From: Eubacterium sp.
GTDB taxonomy: Bacteria; Bacillota; Clostridia; Lachnospirales; Lachnospiraceae
Length of the DNA stretch: 5,269 bases
Direction: 5' to 3'
Assembly (NCBI GenBank): GCA_021442545.1
Contig: JABUSX010000343.1
Location: 1-5,269, forward strand
Shown: in pieces, positions 1 through 4,498 of the stretch
Layout: each line of letters opens with the position of its first letter
Numbering within the stretch: the first letter of the stretch is position 1
Notes under the pieces: generated by a model
Database searches by the model: none
The model's input: the letters and a program-made list of their open reading frames with translations, nothing else
Told to the model about the DNA's origin: nothing
Made by a program: the position numbers and the translations under genes

Positions 1-6
1 GTGTAA

Positions 7-576
7 GCAGAGGGTCAGGAAAACCTGGAGGAGATCCGTCTTCAGACAAAACGTCTTTCCTCTCTCACGAACGATCTGATCTATCTTTCGAAAATGGAAG
101 AATCAGAAAACAGTCTGCCGAAGGTCGAATTTCCGCTGTCCGACCTGACTGCCGAAACAGCAGACTCCTTCCGGGCTCTAGCCCTTTCTCAGAAAAAAGA
201 CTACACCGTCCGGATAGAATCCGGTCTTTCCTGCATCGGTTCCCCCGATGCCATACGCCAGCTGGTTTCCCTTCTGCTGGACAATGCCATGAAATATTCT
301 CCGGAAGGAGGAAAGATCACGCTGGATCTCGCCCGTCACAAAAAAGCAATCCGGCTCTCCGTCTGCAGCACAACAGCCGAACCCTTATCACAGGAAGTTC
401 TCTCCCACCTCTTTGACCGTTTTTACCGCGCCGACACCTCACGGAACAGCACGACCGGCGGACACGGCATCGGTCTTTCGACCGCACAGGCTATCGTGGC
501 TGCGCACGGCGGAAAAATATCCGCACAGATGAAAGATGGTGACATGTTCTGCATTTCTGTATCGCTTCCTGCCTGA
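7..576 (+). CDS. Sensor histidine kinase, C-terminal fragment (end of HisKA plus HATPase_c)
   Basis: This is the C-terminal part of a two-component sensor kinase, which autophosphorylates on histidine and passes the phosphate to a response regulator. Recognisable sequence starts at codon 7-9. It reads as the second helix of a HisKA domain (QTKRLSSLTNDL, then LSKMEE), so the real gene began upstream. The first in-frame ATG is at 94. Counting from that Met, the ATPase domain shows an N box (DNAMKYS, 63-69), an F box (FDRFYRAD, 107-114) and a G2 box (GGHGIGLS, 122-129). The G1 box is degenerate (CSTTAEPLS, 91-99), with no DxGxG; similar degeneration occurs in related Clostridia kinases. The phosphorylated His and the sensor region are not in view. 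An in-frame TAA at 4-6 directly precedes the homologous stretch, so the gene is either broken there or the window edge carries a sequence error. The family call is firm; the signal and partner are unknown. Confidence 0.9.
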   Translation, partial: AEGQENLEEIRLQTKRLSSLTNDLIYLSKMEESENSLPKVEFPLSDLTAETADSFRALALSQKKDYTVRIESGLSCIGSPDAIRQLVSLLLDNAMKYSPEGGKITLDLARHKKAIRLSVCSTTAEPLSQEVLSHLFDRFYRADTSRNSTTGGHGIGLSTAQAIVAAHGGKISAQMKDGDMFCISVSLPA

Positions 577-713
577 CCGCAGGCACTTTTCCTGATCAGT
601 CCCGGCGTACATACTCTGTCCGGAAACACCTGTATTGCAGATTTTGCCGATCAATGTATCCGGACGCCCCATGTCCGCTCACGCAGGCATGACGGTCCTG
701 CCGCACAGCAGAA

Positions 714-741
714 AAGCTGCCGTTTTTCCGTACGGCAGCTT
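714..741. terminator. Perfect 10-bp hairpin between convergent genes, probable terminator
   Basis: The arms AAGCTGCCGT (714-723) and ACGGCAGCTT (732-741) are exact reverse complements around an 8-nt loop. The hairpin lies 137 nt after the kinase stop and 78 nt past the amidohydrolase stop on the other strand. On the plus strand a T-rich stretch (750-760) follows, but about 9 nt after the stem. On the minus strand only a short TTCT follows. It is a plausible bidirectional terminator, but neither side has a textbook U tract right after the stem. Nothing else is supported in 577-819. Confidence 0.45.
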
Positions 742-819
742 CCTGTTCATTCTTTTTATTCGTTTCCTTCTGTTTTCAGAGCTCTTCCTTCCGCAGCAAG
801 GCGGAAGACCCTGCGTTCT

Positions 820-2490
820 TTATTTCGGAAATACCTGGTTTCCTCTGAAGACAACGAGTTCCGGAAGTGTTTCGTGAATCTCTGTCGCGGGGATCGCATA
901 CAGGTCACGGTCTAATACCGCAAAGTCTGCCGATTTGCCGACTTCGATGGAACCGCACTCATCCTCCCAGTTCTGCTGGATGGCACCGTTGATCGTATAC
1001 GCTCTTAAGGCTTCTTCGATCGTAAGTCTTTCATCCGGTCTTCCGCCGCAGCATTCCTCGTCAGGCCCTGTAATGCCGACGCCGTAGCGCGTAACCGCCA
1101 TTTCCATGCCGTAGTAAGGATTCCACATGTACTCTTTGACAGTCGGAGATACCGGGCAGTCACTGGAAAGTGTGAAGTTGCCTGCATGTTCCATATTTGT
1201 TCTGAGCTCGTAGCATCTCTTCTGATTCTCTTTGGAGAAGTTGAACGTATCCTGATACCAGAAGCTTCCCGGTACGGGTCCGTCCAGCCAGCTCGGCGTC
1301 ATGTCAATGAAGATGCCGTATTTTTTGATTTTTGCCAGCGTCTCATATGTAATAAGCTCGCAGTGGGCCAGTGTTACATGTACCTTAAAGTCAATACCGT
1401 CATTAAATATCTTTTCAACAACGTCTGCAATGCGCTCTGCTGCAGCATCACCGATGCAGTGCAGATGAAGGTTAACTCCTTTTTCATTCGCCTCAACAAA
1501 GAATTTATACATTTCGTCAAATGAAAACAGAGCTCCCGCGCAGGTACCTGTCTTTGCATACGGCTCTTTAACAAAGGCCGAGAATTCTGCGGCAGTACCG
1601 TCTACAAATATTTTCATAGTATCTATCGTAAGATTGCCGCCTTCATACTCTTTTTTAACTCTCAGCTGCTCACTGATGGCATCATCAACCATGCTCGGAA
1701 GATATATCGTATGAGATGCTGCATAATGAGCGGGGATCTTTCCTCTGTCATCCATGTCTCTTAATAATTTCAGTATTTCATCTTCTCTCCAGAGAATACC
1801 TGCATCATAAAGACCTGTGATGCCTCGTGAACTGTTGTAATCAAGAATCATATCCGCAACCACCTCAATGGTCTCATGGGGAAGCGTATCAAGATAGGCA
1901 AGCGCCTCAAACTGTGTATATTCGAACATGGATCCGTCAAGTTTGCCTTCTTTGTCCCTGCCGTAATGACAGAAGTTCGGTACCGGATCCTTTCTGCTCT
2001 CGTCCAGACCGATGATCTTCATAAGGCAGCTGTTTGCTGTCGCACGGTGTCCGCCTGCATCACATACGCCAAGGGGCTTATCCGGGCAGACCGCATCAAG
2101 ATCCTGCACGCTTAAGGTCTCGCCCCACTCTTCCTTGCTTCCGGCAGAACATTTGTATCTGTCATATTCCGGATGTCTGTCGATGAACTCTTTTATCTTA
2201 ACCAGTGCTTCTGCTTTTGTATGAGTCAGGATGTAAGGCTGTTCATTTCCTGCCATACCCGAATAAAGAGTAGTAAGACCAATGTGCTGATGCGTATCCA
2301 CGATACCGGGAATTACGAACCTGCCGCCAAGGTCAGTCTTCTCATAACTGCCGTCATCAATACCTGCTGCCGCAAGCTCATCCATTGTGCCCACAAAGGT
2401 AAATCTGCCGTCTTCGACAGCGACTGCCTCTGCCCACATGGCATTGTCATTCATGGTGCAGAACTTACCGTTTACAAATAATTTTTTCAT
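820..2490 (-). CDS. YtcJ-type amidohydrolase (amidohydrolase family 3), 556 aa
   Basis: This is a metal-dependent hydrolase of the amidohydrolase superfamily, in the YtcJ / N-substituted formamide deformylase-like group, predicted cytosolic. No signal peptide is visible. Motifs in order: an N-terminal beta-sandwich strand (KLFVNGKF), then PGIVDTHQH with the HxH metal pair (H67, H69), GGHRATANS (147-154), KIFVDGT with a conserved Lys (K293), HLHCIGDAA (342-350, metal His candidates H342 and H344), AHCEL (H376), SSDCPVSPT with the likely catalytic Asp (D444), IEEALRAYTINGA (491-503), and a C-terminal GSIEVGKSADFAVLD stretch typical of the family. The length fits full-length members. The start is the ATG at 2490: AGGAGG lies 6 nt upstream and the protein then begins at the usual family N-terminus. 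The open frame continues 67 codons further upstream, but that part looks non-coding. The gene stands alone on this strand and its substrate cannot be read from sequence or neighbours; an amide- or carbamoyl-type substrate is a family-level guess. Confidence 0.92.
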   Translation of the reverse strand: MKKLFVNGKFCTMNDNAMWAEAVAVEDGRFTFVGTMDELAAAGIDDGSYEKTDLGGRFVIPGIVDTHQHIGLTTLYSGMAGNEQPYILTHTKAEALVKIKEFIDRHPEYDRYKCSAGSKEEWGETLSVQDLDAVCPDKPLGVCDAGGHRATANSCLMKIIGLDESRKDPVPNFCHYGRDKEGKLDGSMFEYTQFEALAYLDTLPHETIEVVADMILDYNSSRGITGLYDAGILWREDEILKLLRDMDDRGKIPAHYAASHTIYLPSMVDDAISEQLRVKKEYEGGNLTIDTMKIFVDGTAAEFSAFVKEPYAKTGTCAGALFSFDEMYKFFVEANEKGVNLHLHCIGDAAAERIADVVEKIFNDGIDFKVHVTLAHCELITYETLAKIKKYGIFIDMTPSWLDGPVPGSFWYQDTFNFSKENQKRCYELRTNMEHAGNFTLSSDCPVSPTVKEYMWNPYYGMEMAVTRYGVGITGPDEECCGGRPDERLTIEEALRAYTINGAIQQNWEDECGSIEVGKSADFAVLDRDLYAIPATEIHETLPELVVFRGNQVFPK

Positions 2491-2496
2491 TCTGTT

Positions 2497-2502
2497 CCTC
2501 CT
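2497..2502 (-). promoter_or_regulatory. Ribosome binding site AGGAGG that fixes the amidohydrolase start
   Basis: On the minus strand AGGAGG is followed by 6 nt (AACAGA) and ATG at 2490-2488. This strong site decides against the longer reading that begins at 2691, whose extra 67 residues (Arg-, Leu- and Phe-rich with no family match) also overlap the predicted promoter at 2632-2660. Confidence 0.85.
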
Positions 2503-2536
2503 GGTTCGTATCATATTCTGCCGTTCGCCTGTATTT

Positions 2537-2562
2537 CGATTTTCCGGGCTTTCCGGAAATCG
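2537..2562 (-). other. Leader hairpin in the amidohydrolase 5' UTR
   Basis: On the plus strand CGATTTTCCGG (2537-2547) faces CCGGAAATCG (2553-2562). This gives a 10-bp stem with one bulged base and a 5-nt loop. It lies between the predicted promoter and the ribosome binding site, so it should form in the amidohydrolase mRNA. A second, looser pairing, GCGGGA (2587-2592) with TCCCGC (2609-2614), lies further upstream. No U tract follows either one, so they are not obvious attenuators, and I do not recognise a known riboswitch class. Confidence 0.45.
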
Positions 2563-2631
2563 TTCTGTCCGACCCTTCAGAAAACAGCGGGAAAGAAAAA
2601 GCAGATACTCCCGCCCGTCATTACGTAAGTC

Positions 2632-2660
2632 ATTATAAAGGATAATAAACCGGCAATGAA
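2632..2660 (-). promoter_or_regulatory. Sigma-A type promoter for the amidohydrolase
   Basis: On the minus strand there is a perfect -10 box TATAAT (complement of 2632-2637), a 17-bp spacer, and a weak -35 TTCATT (complement of 2655-2660, 3 of 6 to TTGACA). Directly upstream of the -35 the strand is almost pure A/T with long T runs (2661-2700), like an UP element that could compensate for the weak -35. The implied start is near 2625, which leaves a leader of about 135 nt. Confidence 0.6.
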
Positions 2661-2692
2661 ACAAAAAATAAAAAATTTTAAGTAATTTCATA

Positions 2693-2723
2693 TTTAAACT
2701 CTATTTAAGTTTTCCCGTATAAA
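2693..2723 (+). promoter_or_regulatory. Possible promoter of the VTC-DUF4956-CotH genes
   Basis: TTTAAA (2693-2698, 4 of 6 to TTGACA) and TATAAA (2718-2723, 5 of 6 to TATAAT) are 19 bp apart, which is long. It is the best candidate upstream of the rightward genes and would start transcripts near 2730, just before the GC-rich hairpin. TATTTAA occurs twice, at 2691 and 2702, 11 bp apart or one helical turn, and might bind a regulator. This is weak evidence only. Confidence 0.3.
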
Positions 2724-2735
2724 CTTCCTCAAAGC

Positions 2736-2786
2736 CGGGCGGGTCCGCTCCGAACCAAAAGCTTCTCTTCCCGGAGCCTCCGCCCG
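2736..2786 (+). other. GC-rich structured leader upstream of the VTC gene
   Basis: CGGGCGG (2736-2742) pairs perfectly with CCGCCCG (2780-2786), extended by a G-U pair (2743/2779). After a small asymmetric internal loop (3 nt against 1 nt), GCTCCG (2747-2752) pairs perfectly with CGGAGC (2772-2777) around a 19-nt loop. If transcription starts near 2730, this structure sits at the very 5' end of the mRNA. There is no T run after it, and the ribosome binding site at 2821 is left free. A 5'-end stabilising hairpin or a regulatory leader is possible; no known riboswitch is recognised. Confidence 0.45.
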
Positions 2787-2836
2787 CAGCACAATACACG
2801 CAGACGAACTTATTCTGCAGAAAGGAAGACAGCTTC

Positions 2837-3508
2837 ATGAAGTTTCGTCATGAATGGAAACACGAAATCAGCTTTGAAGACCTGCTGATCCTGCGCATGC
2901 GGCTTCCGCAGATCATGAAACGGGACAGCCATTCCATAGGAAACCGCTACGAGATACGCAGCCTGTATTTTGATACCCCCACGGATACGGCGCTGCTCGA
3001 CAAGATCAACGGCGTGAACCGAAGAGAAAAATTCCGGATCCGGTACTATAACGGAGATACCTCATTCATTCTTCTCGAAAAGAAAAGCAAGATCAACGGA
3101 CTCTGTGCAAAAGAAAGCTGCCGGATCAGCGAAAGTGAGGCCCGGAAGATTGTGGAAGGAAATACCGAATGGATGAAAACGGCGGACCGTCCCTTATGCA
3201 GGGAGCTGTACCGAAAGATGCAGACGCAGCTTCTGAAACCGAAAACGATCGTGGATTATACACGGGAGGCTTTTGTCTATGCACCAGGAAACGTCCGCGT
3301 GACTATGGACCACCATATCCGGACCGGCTGCTTCCGGACAAATTTTCTGGATTCCGATGTCCTGACCATACCGGCCGGAGATCAGGCGATCGTTCTGGAA
3401 GTCAAATGGGACGAGTTCCTGCCCTCCGTTATAAAAAACGCGGTTTCCCTCACAGGAAGAAGAGCATCTGCGTTTTCAAAATATCAGAAATGCCGTATTT
3501 ACGGATAA
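2837..3508 (+). CDS. VTC-domain polyphosphate polymerase family protein, 223 aa
   Basis: The protein is a single VTC domain (tunnel-shaped CYTH-like fold), the family that in yeast Vtc4 polymerises the gamma-phosphate of ATP into polyphosphate. Expected charged positions are visible: RHEWKHEI at the N-terminus (4-11), the basic strand EKFRIRYYNG (R67, R69), LLEKKSK (K82, K83) followed by AKES (K92), YTREAF (R143), VTMDHHIR (R162), LEVKW (E188, K190, a likely metal-binding Glu) and FSKYQK (K215) near the C-terminus. By pattern these match the basic and acidic residues lining the yeast Vtc4 tunnel, so an active enzyme is plausible. There is no SPX domain, signal peptide or membrane segment, unlike eukaryotic VTC subunits; the length suits stand-alone bacterial members. 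The start is the ATG at 2837, with AAAGGAAG 8 nt upstream (2821-2828) and the family's usual N-terminus. It is followed by a DUF4956 and a CotH gene on the same strand, a familiar Clostridia grouping. Product and acceptor are inferred. Confidence 0.92.
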   Translation: MKFRHEWKHEISFEDLLILRMRLPQIMKRDSHSIGNRYEIRSLYFDTPTDTALLDKINGVNRREKFRIRYYNGDTSFILLEKKSKINGLCAKESCRISESEARKIVEGNTEWMKTADRPLCRELYRKMQTQLLKPKTIVDYTREAFVYAPGNVRVTMDHHIRTGCFRTNFLDSDVLTIPAGDQAIVLEVKWDEFLPSVIKNAVSLTGRRASAFSKYQKCRIYG

Positions 3509-3544
3509 AAGATGACCGACAGCAAATAACGAAAAAAGCAGCTG

Positions 3545-3672
3545 TTACGGATAACAGTTAACAGCATAAGCAATTATTGCAGATATCAGAATGAGTAACT
3601 ATTACGGATAACAGAATGAGTAACTATTACGGATAACAGATAATAAAATAAGCAATTTTTGAGAATAACAGA
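3545..3672 (+). repeat. AT-rich tandem repeats between the VTC and DUF4956 genes
   Basis: Two identical 25-bp units stand head to tail at 3587-3611 and 3612-3636, followed by 4 bp of a third. The core TTACGGATAACAG occurs at 3545-3557, 3602-3614 and 3627-3639. ATAACAG recurs at 3665-3671, and ATAAGCAATT at 3566 and 3648 adds an 82-bp spaced repeat. The same pattern appears at the end of the VTC gene: ATATCAGAA (3481) and TTACGGATAA (3499-3508, including its stop) match ATATCAGAA (3583) and TTACGGATAA (3602). In the first unit CTGTTA-CGGA-TAACAG forms a 6-bp tetraloop hairpin. No gene or clear promoter is seen in 3509-3709. Confidence 0.85.
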
Positions 3673-3694
3673 TAACTGAGCAAACAATTGATTG

Positions 3695-3701
3695 AAAGGA
3701 G
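3695..3701 (+). promoter_or_regulatory. Ribosome binding site AAAGGAG that fixes the DUF4956 start
   Basis: AAAGGAG lies 8 nt before the ATG at 3710. An in-frame TTG at 3692 would start before this site and make it coding, so the ATG is preferred. Confidence 0.85.
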
Positions 3702-3709
3702 CTTTTACC

Positions 3710-4381
3710 ATGTCATTCAGTGATATTTTCAAATCCAGTTTTCTTGATAACGTGTCGGCCGTCAGCCCTCTGGATATGGTGATCACCCTCGCCGCCGCCT
3801 TCGGCATCGGACTTTTTATCTTCTTTATCTATAAGAAGACCTACCAGGGTGTCATGTATTCCTCTTCCTTCGGAATAACCCTGCTGGCTCTCACCATGAT
3901 CACCTCCCAGGTCATCCTGGCCGTCACGTCAAACGTTGTCCTGTCGCTCGGCATGGTCGGTGCTCTCTCCATCGTCCGTTTCCGCACGGCGATCAAGGAG
4001 CCCCTCGACATTGCTTTTCTTTTCTGGTCGATCGCAGCCGGTATTATTCTGGCCGCCGGACTGCTTCCGCTGGCCGTGATCGGCAGCATTATCACCGGTA
4101 TTATCCTGGTTCTCTTTGTCAACCGCAAACCACACCGGAATCCTTACATTCTTGTGCTTTCCTGTGAGAATCATGAAACAGAACAGAAGGCTCTCGCTTT
4201 TCTGAAGGATAAAGTGGAACGCTGCGTGGTGAAAAGCAAATCCGCACAGCGTGGTCTTGTTGAACTCAACATGGAAGTCCGGCTGAAAAATGACAATACG
4301 GATTTCATCAACGAACTCTCTGATCTGTACGGAGTAAGCAGTGCAAGTCTCGTCAGTTTCAACGGGGAATATATGGGTTGA
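3710..4381 (+). CDS. DUF4956 multi-pass membrane protein, 223 aa
   Basis: An integral membrane protein of the uncharacterised DUF4956 family. After a short N-terminal segment there are about four hydrophobic helices (roughly 22-40, 53-80, 101-118 and 120-138). The family's hallmark, GMVGALSIVRFRTAIKEP (81-98), links the second hydrophobic stretch to the third and carries conserved Arg (90, 92) and Lys/Glu (96, 97) next to the membrane. The C-terminal 85 or so residues are soluble with alternating strand and helix character (YILVLSC, then ELNMEVRL, then VSSASLVSFNG). This looks like a small ferredoxin-like (ACT-type) domain, which is my inference. The length is normal for the family. It sits 201 nt after the VTC gene and 117 nt before the CotH gene, same strand. 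The function is unknown. Its constant partnership with a soluble VTC protein suggests that it supplies the membrane part of a VTC-like complex, for example a channel or anchor; this is unproven. Confidence 0.9.
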   Translation: MSFSDIFKSSFLDNVSAVSPLDMVITLAAAFGIGLFIFFIYKKTYQGVMYSSSFGITLLALTMITSQVILAVTSNVVLSLGMVGALSIVRFRTAIKEPLDIAFLFWSIAAGIILAAGLLPLAVIGSIITGIILVLFVNRKPHRNPYILVLSCENHETEQKALAFLKDKVERCVVKSKSAQRGLVELNMEVRLKNDNTDFINELSDLYGVSSASLVSFNGEYMG

Positions 4382-4407
4382 CAGAAAGAAATATGCAGAT
4401 AAAAAAC

Positions 4408-4449
4408 GTATGCGCAGAAGTTCTGCAGACTCACAAACCGTCTGCATAC
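4408..4449 (+). other. Potential three-way-junction structure between DUF4956 and CotH genes
   Basis: GTATGC (4408-4413) pairs with GCATAC (4444-4449). Enclosed with no unpaired base at the junction are two hairpins: GCAG/CTGC (4414-4417 with 4423-4426) and AGAC/GTCT (4427-4430 with 4440-4443). An alternative pairing, GCAGAC (4425-4430) with GTCTGC (4440-4445), would break the outer stem. The structure ends 37 nt before the CotH ribosome binding site. Read on the minus strand, the outer stem is followed by a run of six T, but no minus-strand gene lies there to be terminated. The stems are short, so the role is uncertain. Confidence 0.4.
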
Positions 4450-4486
4450 CGACAGGCCTGTGCATTCACGAAACAGAAAATATATG

Positions 4487-4494
4487 AAAGGAGG
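4487..4494 (+). promoter_or_regulatory. Ribosome binding site AAAGGAGG of the CotH gene
   Basis: AAAGGAGG is followed by only 4 nt (CCTC) before the ATG at 4499, a strong motif with tight spacing. It fixes the start of a gene whose 3' end is outside the window. Confidence 0.85.
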
Positions 4495-4498
4495 CCTC

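Noticed and set aside
788..807. 7-bp hairpin CTTCCGC/GCGGAAG as a terminator for the amidohydrolase
   Set aside because: It is close to the stop at 820, but no T run follows on the minus strand and the stem is short; the 714-741 hairpin is the better candidate.
635..877. 80-codon plus-strand frame across the convergent intergenic region
   Set aside because: It overlaps the end of the amidohydrolase and the hairpin at 714-741, has no ribosome binding site, and its composition looks like translated intergenic DNA.
1186..1524. Plus-strand open frame of 112 codons opposite the amidohydrolase, with several similar shorter ones nearby
   Set aside because: It is fully inside a confidently assigned gene on the other strand and has no ribosome binding site or family-like sequence.
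2491..2691. 67-codon N-terminal extension of the amidohydrolase frame starting at 2691
   Set aside because: It lies upstream of a strong AGGAGG site spaced correctly before the ATG at 2490, overlaps the predicted promoter, and has no family-like sequence.
3591..3636. The two MSNYYG-stop mini-frames as real leader peptides
   Set aside because: Neither has a Shine-Dalgarno sequence in front and both follow from the repeat sequence itself.
3587..3640. CRISPR-like array
   Set aside because: The 25-bp units are directly adjacent with no spacers and no cas gene is present; it is a simple tandem repeat.
3692..3709. In-frame TTG start for the DUF4956 gene, 6 codons earlier
   Set aside because: The ribosome binding site AAAGGAG lies inside these codons and is correctly spaced for the ATG at 3710.
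3929..4465. Minus-strand open frame of 178 codons opposite the DUF4956 gene
   Set aside because: Antisense shadow: the plus-strand protein is a clear DUF4956 member and the antisense product shows no domain features.
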